DNA of 64,000 nt from Cladorrhinum sp. PSN259 (lineage: Eukaryota > Ascomycota > Sordariomycetes > Sordariales > Podosporaceae), in the NCBI GenBank assembly GCA_033725935.1, contig MU867063.1, positions 615,694-679,693 of the forward strand, read 5' to 3'. The position numbers and the translations under genes were made by a program. The notes beneath the pieces were generated by a model. It was not told the DNA's origin. It saw nothing but the letters and a program-made list of their open reading frames with translations, and ran no database searches. Shown one piece after another: positions 1 to 11,526 of the stretch; position 1 is the first letter of the stretch; each line of letters begins with the position of its first letter.

Positions 1-3000
1 GCTACGAGCGGGAAGGGTGGATGGTCGCGCAGATGTCAAAAAAATTAAGCTCAAGAGCTGTGTGGGGAGAAGAAAGAGCGTGGATGCATGTCTTTCTCAA
101 GGTTCAACAGGGCGAAACTGGTTTGAATTGAATCGAAGTGTGACGATGTTTTCTTTTTTTTTCTCTTTGTTTTTTTCTCTTTTTCGTGTATGGTGCTGTG
201 TAGTGTGTGCGTTGAGAGGGGAGGCAGGTTTGCTAAGGTATTGAAGCCTTAAACACGTCGCTCTCTTTTCCTCTCATGCCGCAATTACACTGGACAATTA
301 GTTAAAATGGCTTGTGTTCGGGTGATGGGCGCGTAGGTAGCTTTGAGTTCGAGTCTCATCACGCCTCCGGCTGCCATTCTTGTCCTCCGGTGCCGTCAGT
401 CGCGTCAAAGGACGCGGTAGCGGCGTAACGTCAGTCTTCGCCCTGGTACTCATTCGTGCCGCTGTGTCCGTCGGGGTGTTTATCGGAAAGAACGAATTTC
501 TTTGTCGGAGAGCGTTTAGGTGGCTGGATCCTATCACCAGAACGTTTGTTAGATGCCACTGCCCGCCCGTCTCCTCATCAATACGTGTAGATTTGAAAAT
601 GGGGCATTTACCTGTCATTGTTCTTCTTGTTCTTCGCCTGTTTTCTCTTCTTTTTACTCCCCTTCTTACTCTTTCTTCCGAAAATCATTCCAATAAGCCC
701 GCAAGCCATTTTTTGCTCGTGAGCTTTTTTTTATAGTTTTTTTTGGGGGCTGATTGCACTTGGAAATCGCGGGTATTTTCCTTCGTTCTTTCTTTTTTCT
801 TTGAGCGAAGTTTCGAGAGTTAGAGATGGCTTGGGATTGGCCACTCAGTGCATCCCCGAAAACAAAGATTTCAAGAGAACAGACCACAAGTCCACAGAAC
901 CAAGAAAGGAAATTGACTCTTTGCCGCTATCAGTCTGCCTGACAAGTTTGCCCTTCAGCTCGACTTCGAGCCCCCTGCTGACCGGATGCTTGTCCGTTTC
1001 CCCTGTCCTGAGATTGACCTGTTCCATCTCAATGAAGGTTCTTTTGATAGAGTTATCTCGATTGGCTGGGTCGATAACGAGCAGTAGAGCGGCCGCTTCC
1101 AGCATGCCCCCCTGTAAGAGCCTACTGGGCGAGGTTGCTTCCTTTCGATGGATTGGCGGGGGGTTGCAGCTGGCGGGGAAGTCAACAGAATAATGGTTCG
1201 TGCCACCCAGCCGAGGGTTATGTCCGCCATCTGCCATCCAAAGTTGGTGCAACCAAAATAACCCAGGTACGTACCGATGCCGTTCGCCGCGTTTGTTGTT
1301 GTCAGTTCGTGGTTTGGCGTCCTTTTCCTCTCCGTCGTCGCTTGCGTTCGGCCAACAACTTCAACACTGTAGAAGAACCAGGCTGCCACCTGTGATCAGC
1401 ACAAACTGAACGTTCATTGAAGGTGCTCTTCCAAACTGCCACCTATTTCTGACCATGGTTGTCCATCATGATGGTTAATGTGATCGGGCTCATCCCCACC
1501 AGTCTGCTCAACACACGTTCAAAGAAATTCCCCTTTAGCAACAGATATTTCTTTTGGGAACTCCCCAGTTAAGCGCTCCTTCGCTTGAAGGGATCTCAAC
1601 CCAAACCGGCAACAGCATTGCTGCAGATCCAAATGCACCACAATCGGAACCACCACAGCAGTCCTCAACCTTCTCGCAAGCCGCTTGGATCGAGGGTTAG
1701 ATTGCGACTAGCAATCTAGATGCTCCTTTCTCGTAGATAACCGCCATCCATCAAAACAACGCACCATCCAGAATCCGTCCAAAAATCGGCCAGCAGCCAC
1801 TCTTTCGTTTATATTGCTGGTATCCCACACGTACAAGCTCTCAACGAACTGGATCCCTTTGCAGCAAAAAGGTTATACCTCCTAACGACTGAATATACAA
1901 AGCGTTCATCTTGAAAGCCCCTATTCTCAGGCCACAACGACAAGGAAATGTTGTGGGAAATAAGGGCATGCTGAGCTTTGCCAAGACCACCGCCCAAAAC
2001 AGCCACTGAAAACAAGTCCTCCCAGCAACATCGAGAAATTGAAACTTTGCTTGGCTACATATGCGCCTGTTTCTTTCTTGGTTCACCAATCAGGGCTCCC
2101 CGCGTTGCAAGCGCGATGCACTGAGTTGCGCATCAAAGCTGATCTTTGGGGGATGTCCGGAATTCGCTTGCAGTCGCGGTCGGCCCAGACAAAACGAGGT
2201 AGAGAGATGAAGGCGTGCGAGAGAGGAGAGGGGGAGAGGAGCGAAACAGAGACAAGAGTGAAAAGAAAGACGAGACAGGACGCGAGACGAGAGACAGAAA
2301 CGAAAAGAGAATAATAACTCGAGCAACTCATCTGTTTTCCATTTGCCGGTTCTGCCGTGTGTGAATGTGACGGAGATTCTCCAATTTCCTGGCTGATCCA
2401 AATAAAAGACCAACGAAAATCACTTGAAAACTGCCTTGAAAGCGAGTTGGGTATTCAAAGTGAGGAGGTTGAGCGATCGAGTAGAGCTGGATGTTGATGG
2501 AAAGAGAACAAGGGAACGTACGGAAGGGAGGTGGCACGCAAGGCTATAAAGCGCAGGAAGCACCTAGGCAGCGGACTCTGTGGCATGGCCAATCATTCAC
2601 CGACCCTCAGCAGCTTGCGTTTTGCTGATTAAACTTTTCGCTTCAAAATGGCAGTTTCACCTAAAGCGGGGATTGCCAGATTTAGCTTCCTTTGCCTGGC
2701 GGTTCGGACGGTAATGGTTACGACTATTATGAATTCTTTCGATGTATGAACAGGTTCATTCACGCTGTCGTGAACATCGGCATGTCATCCATGCTGTGCA
2801 GAAGTCTCCAACAGGGCCTTTGAGCTGAACCGAGTTGGCCGAGCGTTACTGGTTTAAAACTGCCAAGATACATCATCGATCCTCGATAGAGCGGGAAGGC
2901 GTGTGAGTTGGGGCAACCTGAGTCCCACGGCAATAATTTCCATTAAAATTTGCTCACCACTGACGGGAAGGCCGTTTCCCGCCAGGAGGACCGTTCGAGC

Positions 3001-4385
3001 TGCTCTAGCAGTTAAAACTACTCCCAATAATATTTTTTGGTTCAAAAAAAGGTCTTTAACTTTGGCACAATAGAAGTGATGATACCGCAGTCGCTCGACT
3101 CGCGCTTTTTCGAGATCAGCCGCTCTTATTGGTCAGACGGAGCTAACTGATCGAGTCGACGACGCGAACCAAAGCAGAGGAGACGGAAGAAAGCCTCGAG
3201 CTGACCGGGACACCATAGCCACAATGTTCGCTCGAAGTTAGATCGATCGCCAGCTTGTTTGGTGGTTTTCCTGTCTCGCAGAGACGCACGATTTACCTTA
3301 TTGCTCCTTCTCCATCGTTGCGATCGAACTCGTATCCTTTCGGCCCGCCATACTTGAAGACACACCACTGCTGCGTGGGCAGTAGGAGCTGCTCACCAGG
3401 AGGCATTGGTGCTACGTGTTCATCAAGGATTCACTGAATAAACAAGTGGTACCAGAAAGAAACAATTGGAAAGTCACCACGGAACAAGTGTACCATAATC
3501 ATCAGGAATTGCTTCATCTACATACGGATGGTGCACCAAAAGCAGGCGACAGGTCTGCAGCTGCATACCAACAGTTCGAGCCCGAGAACCTGTAGAGAAT
3601 GTGGAGGCTGAGGCTCTGCCTGAGGAATCACGGGTCCTATATCGATTTCGTGCGTTTGCAATCGATCGAACAGAGCCTTGCTATCAAAGAATCGGTGAAG
3701 CCTATTTTAGCCCCCGATTTCTCTGGTCGGGCAAGAAGGCATCCTCTAGCTTCTCTATCTGCAGGTATTGCCAAGTTGTCTCGGCCAATAAGGGCGATAG
3801 CGTCCCGGTCTGCTGCCCGGCCGCGTGATGAGGTCTAATTCGGTGTTGCATCCATTTGGGGGCGTGTGTGTGGAAACGGTTGGTGCACACAGGTACTTCT
3901 TTTCTTGGTCAATTTCTCAGTCTCCCCTCCATCAATCAATCGTCACTTGCAGGAAATGTACAGTACATGGCTGTTGCCTAATCAACCGCACGAACATGTC
4001 GGAAAAGGGGCTATGCTTCTCCTGCAACGAAGCCATCTAGACTGTCACCACCGCTTGTTCGTTGTTCGCTTGCTCCACTCGAGGCTGTCCAGAATATAGC
4101 TGCAGCTTCTGGGTTCCATCCAAACGTACGCCATCCACCCGCCGTACACCATCTTCTGCGTCGAATCCATTGCTGGCCATTGAAGTCAGGTTCCGCTTCC
4201 GATACCCGCAGACGATCTGGGCAACATGGAGTTTCGCGGGCAAGTTAATTTACAGAGTCAAGAAAAGGAGGCTGCTTCGCATACAAGGCTGGGTCTAGAG
4301 ATATATAATGCCGCTGCTCTTCAGGGTGGTTTGAAAGATCAAGTGCCAAAGCAATTTGCCGGTATTTACAGCCTCCTCCGACAAA
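1..4385. other. Intergenic region without a supportable gene
   Basis: No reading frame in this 4.4 kb gives a recognisable protein or a coherent spliced model on either strand. Short open stretches, for example a 75-codon frame at 3601-3828, have no family signature, and overlapping frames look equally plausible. The section holds T-rich runs (about 145-185), a purine-rich tract around 2190-2310 and otherwise mixed composition. It could contain a long 5' UTR of the gene that follows, a non-coding RNA or a decayed gene. Confidence 0.5.
2190..2312 (+). repeat. Purine-rich low-complexity tract
   Basis: The + strand is almost entirely A and G for about 120 bases, made of imperfect GAGA and GAAA units with occasional C or T. 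It creates an artificial Arg/Glu/Lys-rich open frame on one strand and Ser/Leu-rich frames on the other. It is best read as simple-sequence DNA, possibly in a promoter or transcribed leader. Confidence 0.6.
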
Positions 4386-5651
4386 ATGAGCCCTTCCCAT
4401 GATCTCGAACTTGGAGACGTGTCAAGGCTTCGGCAATCATCAAATGCCTCGAGCGAATTTTCCCAAGACATAACAGAACACCGCGAATCCACTAGGATTG
4501 AGCATTCGTCAACAGTGGGTAGCTCCGTAACTGCACATGGCCCAGGTACGTAAACCTATCCGAAACCCAACCGCCATGTTGCACTGACAGTCCTAGACAA
4601 GCTAGACCTCGCCGAGTTCACACTCACCGGTAGTTTTTATCGCAACGGCCGTAAGTTTCCGACACACTCTCGATCAGGGGATCCTTTGGCGAAGAAGATG
4701 TTGACATTGACAAACAGGAAATGAGAAATCCAAGTACCCAAACGGGTGGCCCACGATTGCAAAACTACAAGATTCCCAGAGCAACCTCGACATCTATCGA
4801 GGGTTCGATCTTATGAACTTTCGGGTTTTGAAGTACCAGGCTTGCGAGCTCGCCCTCATACAAGAAGAGATCATAGAATTCGACAAGACACACACTGAGC
4901 ACCTGAGAAGCCCTCCTGGCCGGTCGCCAGAGTTCGCAGCGCTCATAGCGAAGTGGCTCGGTAAATGGCGAGACTATGGTAAGTAAACGAAACAAAGACA
5001 GAAAAGGGGTACATGCGGTTGGGTAAAGCTAATACCACTCGATACTAGCCCGCTACCTCGACGACGTGCGCAAGATACGACAGGATAGACTGGCCGATCT
5101 GTATGGGTACACCGATATGATCACCGAGATCCATCAAAAGGACATGCTGGAGACAGGGTCATACAGTTTATACAACGCACCCGAAGAATGGCGTTCATTC
5201 TCCCACCAAGAACCCGAGTGGTTCAACCGGGTGCTGTACAGCAGCTTCGGTAGGAGGCTTTTGGTATGTAGTACCATCAACTCAATCTCGATCTCGATCT
5301 CAAACGAGCAGGAAACTAATATTGCCTGGCACACCACCACCGCAGGGCATATTCGGGGACCAGACCGATTCAGAAGACGATACAAAAGGCTGCCCAACCA
5401 GTGCCGTGCGCTTCATCCTCCAAGCCATCAACATCATCGGCGGCACCCTTCTCGTGATGGTCCCAGCATGCATCTTGTTTCTTGTAGATCTTACAAAGAC
5501 CCAAGCCTGCATTGTCATGATCATCTCGACCATTGTGTTCTGCGCTGTCATGAGTATGCTCAAGAAACTCAGGCCGGCAGCGACGTTTCGTGCTTTATGC
5601 GGATATGTGGCCATCTTGGCTGCCGTTGCCGTCGCTGGGTACTATGTCTAG
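4386..5651 (+). CDS. DUF6594 (PF20237) domain membrane protein
   Basis: Five exons: 4386-4545, 4597-4650, 4718-4978, 5049-5263 and 5346-5651. All junctions are GT-AG and keep one frame. The middle exons carry the DUF6594 signature: a GWPTIAKLQDS segment, then an IYRGFDLMNFRVLKYQ helix and an acidic coiled segment beginning LIQEEIIEFD. The last exon has an acidic DQTDSEDD segment and three hydrophobic helices at the C-terminus, as is usual for the family. The last intron uses the donor at 5264, because the earlier GT at 5250 would break the frame. The start at 4386 was preferred over the in-frame ATG at 4356 because it has a CAAA context and the bases between resemble a 3' splice site. The family is common in filamentous ascomycetes and its function is unknown. 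Confidence 0.85.
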
Positions 5652-5703
5652 CACCACCACAGCACCCCCCTTTTTTTTGACCAACAAGTGTTTGGTTGAC
5701 GAA

Positions 5704-5746
5704 GGGGGGGGGGGGGGGGGGGTATACACACACACACACACACACA
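5704..5746 (+). repeat. G19 homopolymer followed by an (AC)n microsatellite
   Basis: Nineteen consecutive G (5704-5722), then TAT and about ten AC units to 5746. It lies some 50 bases past the DUF6594 stop codon, so it is probably in that transcript's 3' UTR. Runs of this kind are length-variable and error-prone in sequencing. Confidence 0.9.
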
Positions 5747-6541
5747 GGAAAAGGAACGAAAAGAAAGAAAAAAAAGGGGGAAAAAAACATATCTCATACC
5801 TGTCATACCCCTTGTTTACATTATCACCGCCAGAGTGTTCCCTTTTTCTCATCAGCTTCAATATATACACTGAATCGAAACAACCCTTTTACCTAATAAC
5901 TTCCCACACAAAAATCAAACCTATTTTGTTGAACGTTTGTTACTTTGTTGACATGTCGTCTAGAGTGGAGTCGTGAGGCTCTCTATCATCGCTGCCGAAT
6001 TTACAATTTCCCTTCGTCGTCGATACACCCCCTGCATGATGTGCTGCGTGTTTTATCAGCTAGCTAGCAGGGATGATAGAGATTGGTTTGTTTACTTATT
6101 TAAGTTCGTTACCCTTTTTTTTCCCCTTGTTTTTGATGGGTCAGTTTCGTTTCCCTTTTTTCGTGTCGAACGAAAATGGTTGGTTGACGTGGAAAGGTGT
6201 AGAGAGAAAACGTTATCAGGCACACCATCCATGCAGGAAACCCGGCAACCGGGTTGTATTGTAGGTACAGTATGTACCTGCACGACTAAAGGGTAAATAA
6301 AAAAGAAGGTTGGAAGGGAAGGATGGACAGATATGGTGCTGGGGCTGGGGCTGGTACATGTACAACCCTGCTCGACTCGAGGCTGAAGTGAGTGAGTGGG
6401 AAATACATATGTAGGAGGAGTAAGGATCAGCAGTGAGATTAAAAAGATGCAAGGCCGCCGAATCGATAATTTTGTCTGTTGTTTTCTGTTGCTCAACTTT
6501 CCACCAGATGGGTTCGGTTGGGTAAAAACTTCCGATATCAA

Positions 6542-6563
6542 CTCTCTCTCTCTCTCTCTCTCT
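6542..6563 (+). repeat. (CT)11 microsatellite
   Basis: Eleven perfect CT units in the spacer between the convergent DUF6594 and MFS genes. Confidence 0.9.
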
Positions 6564-7484
6564 TTCAACAAATTTGGTCAAAACGAAAGAGGGACGGACG
6601 TTACGTTTTTCTATTGAACTTGCAAGAAGGATAGTTCATGGTTTTTTTTTCTTTTTTTTCTTTTTTTTCCTCAAGCAAGGAAGTGAACTGGAAATTTAGG
6701 GATTGCGGTGCGGTCTCTTACTCTACACTCGATGGATGGATGGATGATGGATTGCTCTGGTGTTGGGGAGGGAAAGAAACAGAAGAATTTGTTGAGAGCC
6801 ACAAATTATTTTTTTTTCCCCTCCAAGCGAGGCGTAGAATTACGCGTGGGGCAAAAAAGCGAAATACACGACGGTGTAAGTGGATGTAGGTCTTTTTTTT
6901 ATACTTCATATCAAGCTATCTCCTAGTGTCACTGGTGGCTGATTACTGCAGGACAGAAGGGGAGGGTACCTAACAGGGGGCAGGGGGGTGTTCCTGGCAG
7001 TAACGGAAAGGAACCAGTTTGCCCGTGCTTATCTGTTTGTGCATGTGTATGGTACTGGGATTTGGCATATGCATCTGAGGTTCATCTGCCGGTTACATCC
7101 CTTCCTGCAGTATTTTTATTGATGGCTTTTGTGGACCAATTGTGAGGGCTCACCTTGTTCAGGATGAAACTTTGGGAAAGGCGGTCAGGGCTCGGTGACA
7201 CCGACGTTGATCACCAGGAGCCCGGTTTGCCCAGACACCCCTCAAAGCAATTAAATGATAAAGGAGACCGAAGGGGAAAAGTTCGTAGCAGAGGGATTGA
7301 AGGAATGAATAAGAGACTGAACATCTGGAAAGAGATCAATTGCCGTTGAACGTTGATATCATTGAGCTCATTATCATCAAGTGTCTTTCCAACAGGGACA
7401 AATATAAGTTAAACCACCATGCAAAGCCTTACACGCCAAGTCTGGGCTTCTGCCTGAGGACTTCCACCACCGATTACAAAAGAC

Positions 7485-9230
7485 TTAATCTTGCTGCCGC
7501 GCCAAATTCGAGTGCAGGGTATGTTGCCTCATGAACGAGACGCTGATAAGCGCCACGATGGTCAAGGCCAACGCGGTCAACCAGACTCCCCGGAAAGCAT
7601 CCATAAACGACTGGATCACACCCTCATACCAACCATCAGGCAATCTCGTTAGCTCTCCCAAGTCATCGCGGATCCTTTCGATCTCCTCAGCCGCGCCCGG
7701 CAAGTCTCCGAAACGCTCCCAAAGCCGCACCTTGAGGATGTTTTGGTATACGGTCGAGGCAATGGTGATGCCCAAAGTCGAACCGACCGAACGGAACGCG
7801 TATGTAGCCGACGTGATGACGGCCTGCTGAGAGTGATCAACTGCCGCAATGCAGGCCACCATGGTGACAGTGAGCATCGCACCGTATCCTGAACCATGAA
7901 GAAACATGGACACGTATAGAAGCCAAGTGGGAGAATTCTGGTCAAGCGACGTATTCAGGGCGATGGCGAATGTGAACACAGAGAGGACGAATATCCCAAG
8001 ACCGACGTATTTACCCGTTTTCTTCATGACATAACCGGAGCCGATGGATGAGAACGAGACACCCAACGATGACGCCAAAATGCGCAACCCAGCGTCAGTT
8101 GGAGAGTATCCCAACACCTGGAGGTAAAGAGGTACGTAGAACATGGTCATCATCATCACCATTGTGCTGAGGCAAGTCAGTATCATGGCTCATCCGCAGC
8201 TGAAAAAAGGCAATAGCGCGGATACATACCAGCAAAAGTTAGTGATGCAAGCAGTAAACACTGTCCGGTCCCAGAGAAGCTTCACAGGAATGATGGGCTG
8301 CCTAACGCGGCTCTCCCACCACACCAGACCACCAAGCATGACAACACCTAGCGGAATGGTAGTCAGGACAAGAGGATCCGTCCACGGAACCAAATTGCCT
8401 CCAGCGTTCAAGCCCAACAACAACAAGACGAGAAACCCGATAATCAAGAAGGTCCCCGTAAAGTCAATCCTCGACAATGCCGACTTATTCGACACCTTTG
8501 GTGGAACATTGACCAAAAAGAAGACCAGGATCCCCGAAACAGCAATAACCGGCACCTGGAACAGGAAGGCCAACCTCCATCCAAGCGCCGTGCTGTCGTT
8601 GATGAAGCCTCCGAGAACACCGCCCAGCATCGCGCCGGTCCCGTAGCAGATGTTTCCGATGCCCTGAACGACTCCTCGCTTCTTCAGCGGGACCAAATCG
8701 CTTCCCAAAAACGTGCTGATGCTCATCAACCCTCCTCCACCGATACCGGCAACCACTCGGCCAAAGATCATGGCCTTCTCGTCCTTTGCCAGTCCGCATA
8801 TCAGATTACCCAGGCCAAACATCAGGTTGCAGAACACCAGTCCCGGCCCCCGTCCGAAGACGTCCGTCAGGCGACCCGACAGAGGCTGGAACGTGGCATT
8901 GGCAATCAAATACGATGCAGCGAGCCATGAAAGCAGTGATAGCGACTTGAACTCGCTGGATATGGGTCCCGAAAGAGTCATGATGATGCTGGCATCTACT
9001 GCACCCAAGAAGACACCCACCCATGAGGCGCTGAGAGTCAAGGCCAGTCGGGCCGTGGACATGGGGGCCGTGGGGATGACTGTGATTTCATCATCGTGTG
9101 CATCTTGAGGAGCAAGGATCGCGGTGGTGTTGTTGTTGTTGGTGGTGTTGGCGAGGAGTGGTGAAGTTTCGCTTGGTGATGTTGCCGCCTCGCCAGCGGA
9201 GGGCGACGCGGCAGTGTTCAGCGTTGTCAT
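7485..9230 (-). CDS. MFS transporter, DHA2-like (Fnx1/Vba-type vacuolar amino-acid or drug transporter)
   Basis: Two exons, complement 8230-9230 and 7485-8166, separated by a 63-nt GTATGT...CAG intron, give 560 residues. A Ser/Asn/Thr-rich hydrophilic N-terminus of about 65 residues precedes the membrane domain. TM1 contains WVGVFLGAVDASII. The loop after TM2 contains the MFS motif-A type sequence GRLTDVFGRG, and a glycine-rich RVVAGIGGGGLMS follows. Roughly 14 hydrophobic segments are expected, as in 14-TM DHA2 carriers. The sequence most resembles Fnx1/Vba-type transporters, which move basic amino acids into the vacuole, but a drug-efflux role cannot be excluded. An upstream ATG at 9401 in the same frame is less likely because it adds a poorly composed leader. 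Confidence 0.9.
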
Positions 9231-9635
9231 GGGACGGGAATGCGGGGTTCCGAGCGGTAAAAGATGCGCTGTGTGCACCAAGAATTGAGTGGCGCCAGGG
9301 TATGCAATGAAAAAAAGAAAGAACACTTTTGGGGGTTGAGAACAAAAGATTGCAGAAACTAAAATCAAGGCTTTATCAACAGCACAAAGTAAGTGATGCA
9401 AAATTTATTTGTTAAAAAAAAACGAATCGATTGAAGGATTGCGACACCGCCGAAATGCCCCGATAACGACAAGGCGGTGCCGAAGGCGGATTTAACGGCG
9501 AACCTGCCCCAGCAGGGCAATACGGACGGCGGAATCCACTTTTCGTTTGCTAGGACAGAAAAGCAAACCCCTAACCCTATATTTACTCTTGTATGTATAC
9601 CCCTTTTCTCATCACCAATCAAAGGTCTTTTTGAG

Positions 9636-10411
9636 TTAATCCCCATGCTCGTCAAACATGGAAACATACCTCCCGAACTTCGGCCATACAAGTTTCTTGA
9701 CACTATTATGATTAGTCCTCATCAGGAAGAACCTCAACCCTTCATAATCCCCAGCCAGATGCTCTAGCTCCGCGCCACGCAGCAGCGAGAACGTACCAGC
9801 GTTTTGGGATTGTCAATAATACCTTCTTCCTCCAGATTGGCGGCAGCAGCATCTTCTTCTTCCCCGTTCTTGGATAACAGCAGAGCCATCAAATACCGAG
9901 TGAGCTCGACGGTCATCTTGGATTCTTCCAGATCTTGGCTCTTTTGGACTGATCATATGTTCTCTCGTTGGTGTAATCGAGATCCTTGCACTGCATCAGC
10001 CGAATCTATCTGTTCCCGAGGGAGAAAGGGGATGGCCAGTTTCTCCGGCGTGTCGCTGATGACCGCACATGGCTTTCCTTTGTTGATGCTGTCAGGAATT
10101 TCCGTGAGTGGTTGTGTTTGACACCTTGGCCAAGAGGGACTGTATTGACTTGGCATCTCCGTTCTCCCTCACGGAAGCATTATTAGACCACGAAATATGG
10201 GGCGCATAAACCCTCAACATTCGCGCGTCGTTGGGGTGAGCGAACATTGCCGGCCCACGATGGCCATATCCCGAATGGATCGTCTTCGATCCGGTGACAT
10301 CTTTGTCCCAGCGTCACGAGATTCTTCCTTTGTCGATGGGATTCATCGAGTTCGCCAAGGGGCTTGGTGGCTCAATCCATCAAGAGACTCGACCGTTGCG
10401 TGATCTGGTGT
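9636..10411 (-). pseudogene. Frameshifted protein-coding relic, family not recognised
   Basis: On the minus strand, four successive open segments in different frames read as one conventional protein. About 10411-10215 includes EDDPFGIWPSWAGNVRS. About 10215-10095 includes NDARMLRVYAPHISW. About 10095-9790 includes GKPCAVISDTPEKLAIPFLP, and further on TRYLMALLLSKNGEEED. About 9790-9636 includes EGLRFFLMRTNH and VWPKFGRYVSMFDEHGD, then a stop. The frame changes fall where there is no room for an intron, and an in-frame TGA interrupts the third segment at 9953. The segments have coding-like composition, so this is a gene disabled by at least three small indels and one stop. I do not recognise the family. 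Confidence 0.6.
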
Positions 10412-10682
10412 ATGCGCCGGTGCGTCCTTGCGACTGAACGGCATTATTATTATTTATTTTTTTGTTCTTGGATTTTCTCCCCTTCTTCTTCTTTTAGAGG
10501 GTAAAAGAAGACGTTGTTAAGGAACGGTACAGACAAAGGGGGGCGCATGGAACTGTAACACAGTCAGTTTATATAAATATTAACAAAGGTAAAGAAATCA
10601 CAAGCACAATAATACCTCCTAAAATGAACAAAGAAAAATAAATTTGCAGGCACTAAAAAAAGAGTCCTTGATAGATTTTAGC
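10412..10682. other. Spacer, no gene seen
   Basis: AT-rich spacer with T-runs between the relic and the small Cys-rich gene. No feature is recognised. Confidence 0.5.
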
Positions 10683-11015
10683 TTACGAGGAACCCGCAGG
10701 TTTATTCCCAACGCATTTGGGATCAAACCCAACAGACTCTATGTGCTGTACGAAGGTCCTCCTCCCGCCGCCGCCGTCTTCTTCTTCTTCCAATCCTTCG
10801 TAATAAAATGCCGTCTCTCGACAGTCAGCACACGCCTCAACAAGCTTTGTCAGATTTCCAAACCGCTTGGGGCGTCCCCTCAGACATTCCTCGGTGGGAG
10901 TTTTGCACTGCTTGATCTTGTAAACTTTTCCGTTTACTTCCCCGTCCAGTACGGCCCAGTTCTCGACTTTGCCACATTGGTTGCAGCGTTTACGCCAGTG
11001 GTTGAACTTGCACAT
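10683..11015 (-). CDS. Small cysteine-rich hypothetical protein, 110 aa
   Basis: A single exon. The protein starts MCKFNHWRKRCNQCG and has eight cysteines, including CNQC near the N-terminus, CKTPTEEC in the middle, CADC at about residues 62-65 and a last one near the C-terminus. An acidic-glycine stretch (EGLEEEEDGGGG) precedes a short tail ending PAGSS. Paired CxxC motifs with His suggest a zinc-binding fold. There is no signal peptide or membrane helix. A TATA-type repeat (11080-11100) lies 65-85 bases upstream of the start on this strand. Small proteins beginning MC with spaced Cys/His are common and uncharacterised in ascomycetes. The coding call rests on composition and motifs, since the frame is short. 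Confidence 0.6.
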   Translation of the reverse strand: MCKFNHWRKRCNQCGKVENWAVLDGEVNGKVYKIKQCKTPTEECLRGRPKRFGNLTKLVEACADCRETAFYYEGLEEEEDGGGGRRTFVQHIESVGFDPKCVGNKPAGSS

Positions 11016-11079
11016 CTTGTTATTTTGTTTCAGACGTAGAGTTTTAGGAGATTTACTGGGAAACTACAGTAGCTGCAGA

Positions 11080-11100
11080 CCTTATATATATATATATATT
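11080..11100 (-). promoter_or_regulatory. TATA-like (TA)n element upstream of the Cys-rich gene
   Basis: A run of alternating TA lies 65-85 bases before the start codon of the 110-residue protein on the minus strand. It could serve as a TATA box or be a chance microsatellite. Confidence 0.35.
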
Positions 11101-11526
11101 CCTTTTAGATGTCTTCAAGAGTCTGATCACAGAAATAGTTGGGTGAGTGAAAGGAAAAAGAAGAAGAACACAGTACAATACTTTTGTTCCCATTTCCTAA
11201 CAAAGAAATGTATCGTCCTCTACTACTGGGCACCGCTCTACCCTTCTTCCATCGATTGCAGTGTCATGCTCTCCCTCAAGAACAATGCTTATTGTGAAAG
11301 AGACTGCGAGTGCCGGCCAGTTAAAGAAAATCTCTCATGTAGATGTAATTAGGTTAAAGTATAATTAGTTAAGACGTGAGAAATAACCATTTTTTTGGTA
11401 TCTTCCTACTCTGTACGACCAACAGCTAGAGATTGGTCGAGCTTATAAGTGCTTAAAATTTAAGGCGTGCATTAGCTTATATAGTGTACACTGTCTAATA
11501 ACTACACTAGATTCATTGCCCTCCTT
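11101..11526. other. Spacer, no gene seen
   Basis: AT-rich spacer between the small Cys-rich gene and the 3' end of the PF20684 gene. No coding or RNA feature is seen. Confidence 0.5.

Larger units (their letters stand above)
5652..7484. other. Intergenic region with simple repeats
   Basis: About 1.8 kb between the convergent DUF6594 and MFS genes. It contains the G-run/CA repeat at 5704-5746, a CT repeat at 6542-6563 and several T-rich runs. I see no gene; it probably holds the 3' UTRs of both neighbours. Confidence 0.6.

Noticed and set aside
955..1389. 144-codon minus-strand frame
   Set aside because: Three overlapping frames are open here on both strands. The translation is low in typical secondary-structure pattern and has no recognisable domain.
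3601..3828. 75-codon frame that looks mildly protein-like
   Set aside because: An overlapping 79-codon frame is equally plausible, there are no clear splice partners, and no motif is recognised.
5704..5746. G-run plus AC repeat as a possible regulatory switch
   Set aside because: Simple repeats of this length are common in 3' regions. Nothing here shows a function.
9565..9579. Telomere-like CCCCTAACCCTA
   Set aside because: There are barely two repeat units inside ordinary sequence, so it is not a chromosome end. It is kept only as a possible promoter motif.
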